DNA from: Patescibacteria group bacterium
Lineage (GTDB): Bacteria; Patescibacteriota; Minisyncoccia; UBA6257; 2-01-FULL-56-20
NCBI GenBank assembly: GCA_028865305.1
Contig: JAGWKM010000001.1
Span: 1-64,000, forward strand
Direction of reading: 5' to 3'
Length of the DNA: 64,000 nt
The notes under the pieces were generated by a model. It searched no databases and was not told the DNA's origin. It saw only the letters and a program-made list of their open reading frames with translations. The position numbers and the translations under genes were made by a program. Shown in pieces: positions 24,396 through 32,700 of this stretch. Numbering within the stretch: the stretch's first letter is position 1; every line of letters begins with the position of its first letter.

Positions 24396-25418
24396 TCAAT
24401 ATTTTATTTTAACCTCGCGCATTTTCCGTGAGGAATCGTAAATTGCTTCTACGATCTGATTTGCGCGCAGACCATCCAGCGCGTTGCCATCGATCGGTTT
24501 CTTTTTGGCGATCGCTTCAATGAAATTTTTCCATTCATTAACCCAGCTGTTGTCTTTTTTGCCGAAATTAAAGTTTTGCAAGTCAGAAAGCCCAACCACG
24601 GGCGCTTTAATGCCGTAGGTGAGCATTTGGTCTCCGTACCGTCCGCCCCGGCCCTCTATCCGCAAGAATCCCTTATCGCCAAAAACCTCAAAGGAAAATA
24701 TATTTTCCCATTGCGTAGTACTTACATGAAACGAACACGTTGTTTGGTGGTTGGATATAATGGCAAAGGCATTGTCGTCCAATTTTCTTTTGTTGTGCCA
24801 ATATTTGACTTGGGTTTTCCCGTAGGCGCGATCGAATTCGCCGCCGAATAGCCGGGCGAGGTCGACGACATGCACTCCTTGATCCAAGAGTTCTCCGCCG
24901 CCGGAAATCTTTTTGTCCAAACGCCATTCTTTGTCCATTCCTTTGCGTCCTCCGTGGCCGTAGCGGGCGCGAATAAAAAGAGGATTGCCGATGCCGCCGT
25001 CCGCGAAAATCTTGCGAGCTTTGATGACATGGTCCAAAAACCGGTGGTTAAATCCGACTTTTATCATTTTTTTCGCCCGTTGTGCGGCCTTCAGCATCTT
25101 CTTTGATTCTTTCGAGTCAATACCGAACGGTTTTTCGCAAAGCACATGCTTTCCGGCTTTGACTGCAGCAAGGACGATGGGGTATATGAATGCGTTGGTT
25201 ACGGCGACAATGACCGCATCAATATCCTTTGACCGGATGATTTCCTTCCATTCTGCCGTTGCTTCGGCGCTATATTTTTCGGCCAAAACGACGGCTTTCT
25301 TCAGGTCGGAATCCGCTATCATCGCTATAGTTCCTAACTTTGTTTCAGCGATGGCTTCTGCCCGTTTTCCTCCAATCAGTCCGGCGCCAATGATGCCGAT
25401 GTTTACATTTTTCTTCAT
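24396..25418 (-). CDS. Gfo/Idh/MocA-family sugar oxidoreductase
   Basis: A 340-residue NAD(P)-dependent oxidoreductase: Rossmann GIIGAGLIGGKRAEA, the VLCEKPFGID motif with the catalytic lysine, and a C-terminal alpha/beta domain with DQGVHVVDLARLFGG. It probably oxidises or reduces a nucleotide sugar or free sugar in the heptose/polysaccharide pathway; the exact substrate is unknown. Its start overlaps the stop of the SDR gene by 4 nt. Confidence 0.88.
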   Translation of the reverse strand: MKKNVNIGIIGAGLIGGKRAEAIAETKLGTIAMIADSDLKKAVVLAEKYSAEATAEWKEIIRSKDIDAVIVAVTNAFIYPIVLAAVKAGKHVLCEKPFGIDSKESKKMLKAAQRAKKMIKVGFNHRFLDHVIKARKIFADGGIGNPLFIRARYGHGGRKGMDKEWRLDKKISGGGELLDQGVHVVDLARLFGGEFDRAYGKTQVKYWHNKRKLDDNAFAIISNHQTTCSFHVSTTQWENIFSFEVFGDKGFLRIEGRGGRYGDQMLTYGIKAPVVGLSDLQNFNFGKKDNSWVNEWKNFIEAIAKKKPIDGNALDGLRANQIVEAIYDSSRKMREVKIKY

Positions 25419-26245
25419 GGTATTCTCCTTAGGGTGAATTTTTCCGAAGCCATTATCTTTTTAATATCCCGCTTTTTCCATTTTTGCCAACCATCCCACG
25501 GTGCGCTGATCAGTTTTCCGGTAAGTCCGTGCGAGTCGCTTGAAGCAAGAAATACTGCGAGTGTTGCGGCAAGATTGGGGGACGCGCCTCCATCCCTGCT
25601 TCTTTTTCGGGCGGCTTCTATTTCTTTGCTGCCGGCAAGTTTTCCAGCTTTTAAAACTTCGGCAAGCATTCCGGTATTCACGGCGCCCGGCGCAATGGCG
25701 TTTACGCGGATGCGGTACGGCTTCAATTCATCCGCGAGTATTTCCGTGAAACGGACCACTCCGGTCTTCGCCGCGGCATAAGCGGAAAAATTCGGCCGAG
25801 GACTGGTAGCGCCGCCTCCGGAAAAATTGATGACAGATCCCGATTTCTGTTTTTTAAAAAATGAAATCGCTGCTTTGCACGCATAAACAGTGCCGAGCAA
25901 ATTCACCTCGATATTTTTTCTCCAAAGATTGATGTCATTCGATTCAAAAGGGCCGATTGGCTGCTGGATACCGGCACAGTTTACGAGAATGTCCAACCGA
26001 TGAAATTTTTTTACGGCGTTTCCTATCGCGCGCCGGACAGCCGCATAATTCGCTATATCCGCGGAGATGGCGATGGGCTTTTTTCCGGTCACTTGTTCTA
26101 CGAATTGCACAGCACTGCGAAGCTTCTCTGAATTTTTTCCAATAATTACCACCCTGGCCTCCGCCCGGCAGAAATGTTCCGCAATATGGATGCCGATTCC
26201 TCCTGACCCGCCGAAAATGACAGCGACTTTATTTTTTAATTTCAT
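25415..26245 (-). CDS. Short-chain dehydrogenase/reductase
   Basis: A 276-residue classical SDR: VAVIFGGSGGIGIHIAEH cofactor site, LVNCAGIQQP, serine-containing SVINFSGGGA, and catalytic YAAAK followed by PGAVNTGM. It is likely a sugar or nucleotide-sugar oxidoreductase. Its coupling (4-nt overlap) to the Gfo/Idh gene and 1-nt spacing to the hddA-like kinase suggest a shared pathway that modifies heptose or a branch sugar. Confidence 0.88.
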   Translation of the reverse strand: MKLKNKVAVIFGGSGGIGIHIAEHFCRAEARVVIIGKNSEKLRSAVQFVEQVTGKKPIAISADIANYAAVRRAIGNAVKKFHRLDILVNCAGIQQPIGPFESNDINLWRKNIEVNLLGTVYACKAAISFFKKQKSGSVINFSGGGATSPRPNFSAYAAAKTGVVRFTEILADELKPYRIRVNAIAPGAVNTGMLAEVLKAGKLAGSKEIEAARKRSRDGGASPNLAATLAVFLASSDSHGLTGKLISAPWDGWQKWKKRDIKKIMASEKFTLRRIP

Positions 26246-26246
26246 C

Positions 26247-27236
26247 TCAGGAAAAATGGGTGAGCACTTTGGAGCCTTCGAAGTCGAAACGATAGCGGAG
26301 CTCCCGTAATCCTTCCTGTTTCATCGCTTCCCTGAATTCTTGATGGCCGTCCGGCACGTAAAAAGTGAAAAAACCGCCGCCGCCGGCGCCGGAAATTTTC
26401 CCTCCGAGCGCTCCTTTCGCAAGGGCTACGTCGTAAATTTTATCAAACTGTGGGTTCGTCATTTTGGTGGAAATCTTTTTCTTGTGCTGCCAGTGGTCGT
26501 GAAATTTTTTTCCGATTTCATCTATGTTTCCGCGCTCTGCCGATTCGAGAATCTGATAGCCGAGATCTTTGATATAATGCATGTTTTCAACGATCTCTTT
26601 TTTCTCTTTCCGCGCGCCGACAGACTGTTCCACTAAAATGCCATCCGCGCTGCGCGTTTCTCCGGTGAAAAATACCAGCAAATTGCGGTTCAGTTCGTCC
26701 GCTACCTCAATTGGCATATTTGCCTCGCGCACGGCAACCGTGCCATCCTTGCTGATATCCAGAACGCGCAATCCGCCGAGCGCGGCCAGATAAGGGTCCT
26801 GTTTGCCGATCGGACGTCCCAGGATATTGGCTTCGATATTGAAATCTTCTTCGGCGAGCTGCGCAAGCGGCACATAATCCTGTTTCAGCGCGTGGAGCGC
26901 TTGCAATAATCCCACCGCATAGCAGCTTGATGAGCCGAGTCCGGTTTTTGCCGGAATGTCAGCCATCGAGCTTATTTCAATATTCTTATCGATGCCGGTG
27001 AAATTCAGAATTTCGCGCGCCACGGCGTGCTGCACCTGGTCCACCCGATCCACCGTTTCCGCCTCCGAATATTTGATCCGGATCAAGTCGTCCGCGGCGG
27101 GCCGGTTCACGCTCACGAACATATATTTATCAATGCCGACGGAAAAAATAAAACCGCCGTATTTTTCATAATACGCCGGCAAGTCGGTGCCTCCGCCGCC
27201 GAGCGTAATGCGGAAGGGGGTTCGCGTGACAATCAT
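26247..27236 (-). CDS. hddA: GHMP kinase, D-glycero-D-manno-heptose-7-phosphate kinase type
   Basis: A 329-residue GHMP kinase: TPFRITLGGGGTDLPAYY, the ATP loop PAKTGLGSSSCYAVGLL and the late GGKISGAGGGGFFTFYV. The GGGTDLP start is characteristic of the HddA/fucokinase branch. In this cluster it would phosphorylate heptose 7-phosphate at C1 to the 1,7-bisphosphate consumed by GmhB. All steps from sedoheptulose 7-phosphate to GDP-heptose are therefore present within 21.7-27.2 kb. Confidence 0.88.
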   Translation of the reverse strand: MIVTRTPFRITLGGGGTDLPAYYEKYGGFIFSVGIDKYMFVSVNRPAADDLIRIKYSEAETVDRVDQVQHAVAREILNFTGIDKNIEISSMADIPAKTGLGSSSCYAVGLLQALHALKQDYVPLAQLAEEDFNIEANILGRPIGKQDPYLAALGGLRVLDISKDGTVAVREANMPIEVADELNRNLLVFFTGETRSADGILVEQSVGARKEKKEIVENMHYIKDLGYQILESAERGNIDEIGKKFHDHWQHKKKISTKMTNPQFDKIYDVALAKGALGGKISGAGGGGFFTFYVPDGHQEFREAMKQEGLRELRYRFDFEGSKVLTHFS

Positions 27237-27263
27237 TCGATTACCGTAACACCAAACTCTATT

Positions 27264-28184
27264 TTAGACAATGTTTCCCTTCTCTTTTTCATTCCTTAAA
27301 TAATCGACGAGTTTTCTGAGGCCATCCTCCAGATTTGTTTTTGGCGACCAGCCGAGCGCTTGAGCAGCCGATATATCCGCCAAGGTCACGGCTTTCTGGA
27401 AATCCGAATTGTCGGGACGCCGTTCAATTATCGGTTCAAGCGGCGAACCCGAAACTTTTTTAAGGCATGCAAAAACTTCCTTCACCGAGGTGCTTTTTCC
27501 GCTGCCCAACCGGAACATGCGGTTGTCGACGCGATCATCCTGGAGGCACTGCAAATGGAAATCGTTCAGATCGTCCACAAAAATAAAATCGCGCGCGTTC
27601 CGGTCATCGTCTTCAAAAAGCCGCGGCCGTTCGCCTTTGAGGAGCTGCAGGGCGAATTTGGTCATGATGGGCGGCGGGTTCCGGCGGTAATCCTGGCGCG
27701 GGCCATAGACATTGAAATAGCGCAAAGCGATCGTCGTAAGGCCGAACGCGGCTTTGTATCCTTCGTCGATCATCTGGTCCGCTACCTTGCTGATTGCGTA
27801 AAATCCCTTCAGCCGTTCATCGCCTTCTTCCACGGCGGAAGATTGGGCGTACATCACTTTCTTTACGCCGGCTCGCCGGGCAGCTTCAAAAACATTGGCA
27901 GTACCCGTCGCGTTAATGTCTAAGGTTTCCACCGGGTCGCGCTGGCAATCGGGCAAAGAATTTTTGGCAGCCAGGTGGAATACGGCATCAACGCCTTCAA
28001 ATAGAGGATAAATTTCTTTGGAGCGTATATCGATTTGATGGAATTGAACCGCTTGCGGAACCTGTTCGCGTAAGCCGTAGGCAAGATTATCAATGCCGAT
28101 CACCTCGTAGCCCGCGGCTACCAGCCGGTCAGCCAGATTGCTGCCGATAAAACCCGCGATGCCCGTAATTAATATTTTTTTCAT
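27264..28184 (-). CDS. NAD-dependent sugar epimerase/dehydratase
   Basis: A 306-residue extended SDR: ILITGIAGFIGSNLADRL, GIDNLAYGLREQV, active-site YAISK preceded by AQSSAVEEGD, and LRYFNVYGPRQDYRR. It is most like UDP-glucose/UDP-GlcNAc 4-epimerases and related dehydratases. It overlaps the upstream GT2 gene by 4 nt. The lack of a canonical SS[ST]-Y pattern spacing is minor, and substrate is undetermined. Confidence 0.87.
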   Translation of the reverse strand: MKKILITGIAGFIGSNLADRLVAAGYEVIGIDNLAYGLREQVPQAVQFHQIDIRSKEIYPLFEGVDAVFHLAAKNSLPDCQRDPVETLDINATGTANVFEAARRAGVKKVMYAQSSAVEEGDERLKGFYAISKVADQMIDEGYKAAFGLTTIALRYFNVYGPRQDYRRNPPPIMTKFALQLLKGERPRLFEDDDRNARDFIFVDDLNDFHLQCLQDDRVDNRMFRLGSGKSTSVKEVFACLKKVSGSPLEPIIERRPDNSDFQKAVTLADISAAQALGWSPKTNLEDGLRKLVDYLRNEKEKGNIV

Positions 28185-29161
28185 GCCGGGACGAATAAAT
28201 GTTTTTTCCGGCGGTTCCAGGCGTATTCAATGCCTGTCCGCAAAATCGCGGCAGGACAATATTGCAGAACCGAAAACGCCAGGTGCCGTTTGAAGCTCAT
28301 ATTCCGTTTTATCTCCGCAAATATTTCTTTCGCTTCGGTGCTTTTTCCCGCCGCAAGGAGCGTGAAAATCAGATTCGATTTCCGCTGGTCGATCCAATAG
28401 TCAATGTGCCATTTTTCCCGTTCATCAGGCGTCATTTGCTGTTTCAGGTTTTCAAAAATCTTCACCTGTGATTTTTTGACATCAACCTGGCGTGCAAAAT
28501 TGGTGTGACTGTCGAAACGCAGGCGGTATTTAATGAGGTCTTTATCCAGAAAACCGATCTGCATGCCGTTATGCGCCATGCGCAGGAAATATTCCCAATC
28601 TTCAACCATGCCGGTTGCGGGATTGAATCCGCCGAGTTTTTCGTATGCGCTCCGGCGCATCATGAATGCCGAGTTCGTGATGAACATTTTCTTGAGCAGC
28701 TCGCCGAAAATGTCGCCGCTCCAATGCTCGTAAATATGCCGATAAAATTTGACGGGCGCCCTGCCCCGAGCAGAGTCGAGGGGGCCGTCGAAAAAATAAA
28801 GGATGTTCGAATAAACGCCGGCGAACTCCGGGTGTGCCTCCAAAAATTCAACCTCGGCCTGCACGCGATCTGGCAGATAAATATCATCCGCATCGAGCCA
28901 AGTGAAAAATTCCCCCTTGGCTTCTTTTAATAATTGGTTCCGGCTGCCGACGATGCCCTGATTGTGGTCGTTGTGGAAATAGCGGATTCGAGGGTCGTTG
29001 TAGCTTTTGATGATTTCAGCCGTTCGATCCGTCGAAGCGTCTTCCACGATGACAATCTCGAAATTCGGCCAGGTTTGCGCGAGCGCCGAGTCAATAGCTT
29101 CGCCGATGTAGCGTTCGGAATTATGCGCGTTGATGAGGATGGAAACAAGAGCCTTGTCCAT
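28181..29161 (-). CDS. GT2-family glycosyltransferase with repeat-derived insertion
   Basis: A 326-residue GT-A enzyme: VSILINAHNSERYIGEAIDSAL, VEDASTDRTAEII and the DxD region FTWLDADDIYLPDR. A 20-bp palindrome-like repeat (28764-28783) lies in frame and encodes a GPLDSARGRAP segment in the middle of the protein; the same repeat in the other orientation is inside the fucosyltransferase at 35238-35257. The insertion keeps the frame open, so the gene is probably active. Confidence 0.88.
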   Translation of the reverse strand: MDKALVSILINAHNSERYIGEAIDSALAQTWPNFEIVIVEDASTDRTAEIIKSYNDPRIRYFHNDHNQGIVGSRNQLLKEAKGEFFTWLDADDIYLPDRVQAEVEFLEAHPEFAGVYSNILYFFDGPLDSARGRAPVKFYRHIYEHWSGDIFGELLKKMFITNSAFMMRRSAYEKLGGFNPATGMVEDWEYFLRMAHNGMQIGFLDKDLIKYRLRFDSHTNFARQVDVKKSQVKIFENLKQQMTPDEREKWHIDYWIDQRKSNLIFTLLAAGKSTEAKEIFAEIKRNMSFKRHLAFSVLQYCPAAILRTGIEYAWNRRKKHLFVPA

Positions 29162-29176
29162 TTAGTTATCATAAAT

Positions 29177-29998
29177 TTATTTCAAAAATTGCTCAATCCA
29201 TTGCTGTTTAGCGTCAAGAATCCCAATTCTCCATGACGCACCCGTTAAATGGACGAATTTCCCATAAGAGTAAATGGGGAAAGTAGAATCTTTAAAATCA
29301 GCTATCGGCACGCGATCCCGGTGTAAATCATAGACTTCGGGTAATTGTTTGACTTCGGCTCCGTTTACTAAAATGCGCCCGCCGGTATCAACGCCCCAGC
29401 CAGGCAGGAAATTTGGCTCTCCATTATTGAATTTTTCGAAGCGAAAGAAGGCAAATCCTGCCCAAAGATACCAAATCCGGCGTTTTAGTTCGGCAACAGG
29501 CCGCCGTTCCGTGATAATTCCCCAGGCAGTGCTTTTGTGCAAATAGGGGACGATCTCAAATGGTTTGGTCGGAAATAAATCACTGTCAACTATGCCGAAT
29601 ATCTTGGGCTGGTATTTCAAAATTAAGTTGTGATAAGCCCAGTTTAGCGCGAATCCGTGGGAAAGGCTCCCGTCTAAACCCGGATTTTCAGGCAAGCGGA
29701 CATAATTGATGTGGTTTTGGAGGCAGAAGCGCCGGATATTTTCCGAAGCATCCGGTCTGTTTGAATTATCAATAACAAAATATTCATGGGCATCCCGGGA
29801 AAATCGTTCGAATATTTTCCAATGCAGTGATATCAATTTTGGCTCGTTGAATGCTGTAACGAAAACAAAAAGTTTTCGGGGATCGGCTGAGGTGATAGAT
29901 TCGAAAAGGGCTGGCGTGCGGATGAATTTTGTATTTACGGGCGGCCACAAGAAAATTTTGAAGCAAAATTTATGGAGTTTACGAAAAAATGGTTTCAT
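29177..29998 (-). CDS. Probable GT-A glycosyltransferase
   Basis: A 273-residue protein. FVFVTAFNEPKLISLHWKIF, YFVIDNSNRPDASENIRRFC and FGIVDSDLFPTKPFE resemble the donor-binding strands and DxD of GT2-like enzymes, and HLTGASWRIGILD closes the protein. The family is not one of the common GT2 types. It lies between a GT2 gene and an FkbM methyltransferase, supporting a role in glycan assembly. Confidence 0.72.
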   Translation of the reverse strand: MKPFFRKLHKFCFKIFLWPPVNTKFIRTPALFESITSADPRKLFVFVTAFNEPKLISLHWKIFERFSRDAHEYFVIDNSNRPDASENIRRFCLQNHINYVRLPENPGLDGSLSHGFALNWAYHNLILKYQPKIFGIVDSDLFPTKPFEIVPYLHKSTAWGIITERRPVAELKRRIWYLWAGFAFFRFEKFNNGEPNFLPGWGVDTGGRILVNGAEVKQLPEVYDLHRDRVPIADFKDSTFPIYSYGKFVHLTGASWRIGILDAKQQWIEQFLK

Positions 29999-30017
29999 TA
30001 TCCCACTCTTTAATTAA

Positions 30018-30806
30018 TTACGAAAGAACTGCTATATAATTAGTCGTTCTGAAGCATTCAAGTATTTCAGAATAGCGTTGAACCGCAACAACTTTACCGG
30101 TTGGTAAGATGCGAAAAATTTGATATCCAAACGATTTTAAAAAATACCAAAAATCTTGGAAATAAGTCCGGCTGTCGATGTTGCAGCCGCCAAATTCAAA
30201 GGACAGGGCCCGGATGACCCCATTCTTCAGCGCGCGTTCTGCCCCGTGCATGGCTTTCAGTTCGTGTCCCTCGATATCCATCTTCATGAAATCAATGCGA
30301 TAGATTTTTCTCTCTTCGATGAGAGAATCAATTGTGATGGCTTTGACGAAGACGGATTTTTCTGCGGTCGTACCGAAATGTTCCAAGCGTCTTTTGTAAA
30401 CTGCCGCGTTTCCTGATCCTGGCTTATCAAAGAAGAGCGTCAGCTCTTCGGCTCGGTCGCTGACAGCGAGTGGTACTACCGTTACGGGATCGTTCGAAAA
30501 TCTTTTTCGGAGCAGATTGACATTAAATGGCGACGGTTCGAATTGGTATATATGTGAAATTTTTTCTGGAAGGCGCCGGAGTATTTCCGAAGTCCAGTCG
30601 CCCTGGTTTGCGCCGACATCGAGAAGGATTACGTTGTTGCCCTTAATAAATCGGCATGCGGCAACTGCTTCGCTCGCCATAAAATCGCTTCCTGACCCCT
30701 TGCCTTGAAAATAGGCACTCTTATCCTCGACGAATTCCCAAAATCTCGTCGATAGTATTCGTGAAAGCCATGTGATTATCTTTTTAATCACTTGTTTCAT
30801 ATACAT
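30018..30806 (-). CDS. FkbM-family SAM-dependent methyltransferase
   Basis: A 262-residue protein with the FkbM features: LLDVGANQGDWTSEI (motif I), YQFEPSPFNVNLL, the acidic DFMKMDIEGHELKAMHGAE and a C-terminal strand. FkbM enzymes O-methylate sugars, polyketides or glycans; here a polysaccharide sugar is likely. It is the first gene of the long minus-strand cluster and is divergent from the GT2 gene at 30885. Confidence 0.9.
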   Translation of the reverse strand: MYMKQVIKKIITWLSRILSTRFWEFVEDKSAYFQGKGSGSDFMASEAVAACRFIKGNNVILLDVGANQGDWTSEILRRLPEKISHIYQFEPSPFNVNLLRKRFSNDPVTVVPLAVSDRAEELTLFFDKPGSGNAAVYKRRLEHFGTTAEKSVFVKAITIDSLIEERKIYRIDFMKMDIEGHELKAMHGAERALKNGVIRALSFEFGGCNIDSRTYFQDFWYFLKSFGYQIFRILPTGKVVAVQRYSEILECFRTTNYIAVLS

Positions 30807-30884
30807 TCACTGTACTACCAATTATTTGTTCTATCCAATACTTATCCTGTTTGTCGCCATCCTGCGACGATATATAATGTGCAT

Positions 30885-31820
30885 ATGCAGCCTAAGACGA
30901 TTGTCGTCATTATAGCGTTCAATTCCGACCTGGATCGCGTGCGTGCATCGCTCAAGATTTTCCGCGCGCAACTGGATGGTGTCGTCATCTCTGATAACAG
31001 CACAAAACTCGAAATACGCAAGGAGCTCAAGACGCTTGCCGCTGAATATCCGGGTTTCGTGACATATATTGGCAATAAGGAAAACATGGGTATTGGTGCT
31101 GCCTTGAATGTTGGCGTGCGTGAAGCTATTGGGCGTGGTGCCGAGTGGGTGATGACGATTGAAGACGACAATGCGCCCGAATCGGATATGGTAAAGATTA
31201 TGTTCGCTGCTTACTATGCTCTTCCGCCCGAGCAACAAACTAAAATCGGCTCAATTGCACCCAACTATACCCGTTTGAATGGGTTTGCCTTTCCCGATGG
31301 AGAGCCACAAATCAATTACGACGGCGCCATTACGTCGGGCGAAGTTGTCAAGGCATCAATCTATCCGATTGTTGGTTGGTACGATGAGAATCTTTTTATT
31401 GATTTTGTTGACGGAGAATTTTCATGCCGCGTCCAACAGCACGGCTTTGCGACCCTCCTGGTTCCCCGCGCTATTTTGAAACACCGGCTTGGTTTTCCCA
31501 CCCTTAAGAAATTATTCGGGAGAACGATATATGTGCCGAATTATCCGCCGTTCCGATACTATTTTATGATGCGAAATGCCATATATCTTTATGTTCGTCA
31601 TTTTAATACCTATATTATCCACAATAATCATCGTAAAGATGCCATTTGGTCGGTTCTCGTTCCGCGTTTTTTAATCAAGGCAGTTTTATTGGAAGAGCAC
31701 AAGGGATTGAAACTCAAAATGGCCTGCAAGGGTTGGTGGGATGGCATTCGCGGAAAAATGGATAGGGCTTATGCGCGTACGCGGGCAGGATTGCCGGATG
31801 TTCCCACAGAAGTTTTGTAA
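30885..31820 (+). CDS. GT2-family glycosyltransferase (rhamnosyltransferase-like)
   Basis: A 311-residue protein starting KTIVVIIAFNSDLDRVRAS, with VISDNSTKLEIRKELK, the GIGAALNVGVREAI region and TIEDDNAPESDMV as acidic site. The C-terminal RYYFMMRNAIYLYVRHF is typical of RfbN/WbbL-like rhamnosyltransferases. A promoter TTGTCG-16-TATAAT (30851-30878) ends 6 nt before ATG 30885, so the mRNA should be leaderless; the longer upstream frame is not used. It heads a four-gene plus-strand operon of deoxysugar genes. Confidence 0.88.
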   Translation: MQPKTIVVIIAFNSDLDRVRASLKIFRAQLDGVVISDNSTKLEIRKELKTLAAEYPGFVTYIGNKENMGIGAALNVGVREAIGRGAEWVMTIEDDNAPESDMVKIMFAAYYALPPEQQTKIGSIAPNYTRLNGFAFPDGEPQINYDGAITSGEVVKASIYPIVGWYDENLFIDFVDGEFSCRVQQHGFATLLVPRAILKHRLGFPTLKKLFGRTIYVPNYPPFRYYFMMRNAIYLYVRHFNTYIIHNNHRKDAIWSVLVPRFLIKAVLLEEHKGLKLKMACKGWWDGIRGKMDRAYARTRAGLPDVPTEVL

Positions 31821-31835
31821 AAAATATCAAAATTC

Positions 31836-32675
31836 ATGGAAAATCCCTTGGAACAAATTTTGATAACGGGTGCTTCGGGTATGGTTGGAAACTATATCGA
31901 TTTTGGCACATCCCTTGATCACCGGGCGTTAGATGTGACCAATTCTGAAGAGGTTGGGCGAGCAATTGAGTACTACAAGCCCAGGGTTATAGTCCATCTT
32001 GCCGCAGAAACGGACGTGGATCGATGTGAGCGCGAACCGGAACACGCTTTTTTTGTGAATGGCGTGGGTACTTGGAACATGGCATTAGCCGCGAAAAAAT
32101 CAGGTGCACGACTCATTTATGTTTCGACTGTGTATGTGTTCGATGGTTTAAAGCATTCTCCATATGAAGAAACAGATGTTCCTTCGCCTCTTAATTTTTA
32201 CGGGCAATCGAAATATATGGGAGAAATGTTAATTCAGGAATTGCTTCGGGATTACAGTATTTTACGTTCTGGCTGGATGTTCGGCGGCGGACCGGAAAGA
32301 GATCGGAAGTTTGTCGGCAAAATAATGCGGCAGCTCGACCAAGCTGAAATCAAGGCGGTTGATAATATTTTAGGTTCGCTGACATACGCGAAAGATCTTG
32401 CGGCTAAAATAAAAACAGTAGCCGTCATGGAGCACCCTCCGCGCATTATGCACGTCGGAAACGAAGGTTTTTGTTCGCGATATGACGTTGCTGTTGAAAT
32501 TGCAAAAGCGGCAGAAAAAATAATCAAAATTACGCCCGTGGATTCAAGTTATTTTAAGCTTGATGCTTCCCGAAGCCATTCCGATCGGATGATTTCAGCG
32601 TGTGGCGGTACGCTGCGTCCTTGGCGAGGGGCTTTGCAGGACTATATCCATAATGAATGGACAAAAAAGCATTAG
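31836..32675 (+). CDS. RmlD-like dTDP/NDP-4-keto sugar reductase
   Basis: A 279-residue SDR of the RmlD family: ILITGASGMVGNYI, HLAAETDVDRCEREPEHAF, catalytic YGQSKYMGE with upstream STVYVFDG, and ILRSGWMFGG. It reduces a 4-keto-6-deoxy nucleotide sugar. Followed by a ColD/RfbH-type dehydratase and an RmlC-like epimerase, it fits a deoxyhexose or dideoxyhexose pathway rather than standard rhamnose synthesis, as rmlA and rmlB are not adjacent. Confidence 0.88.
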   Translation: MENPLEQILITGASGMVGNYIDFGTSLDHRALDVTNSEEVGRAIEYYKPRVIVHLAAETDVDRCEREPEHAFFVNGVGTWNMALAAKKSGARLIYVSTVYVFDGLKHSPYEETDVPSPLNFYGQSKYMGEMLIQELLRDYSILRSGWMFGGGPERDRKFVGKIMRQLDQAEIKAVDNILGSLTYAKDLAAKIKTVAVMEHPPRIMHVGNEGFCSRYDVAVEIAKAAEKIIKITPVDSSYFKLDASRSHSDRMISACGGTLRPWRGALQDYIHNEWTKKH

Positions 32676-32700
32676 CTCGATATACTGATCGCGGTACGTT

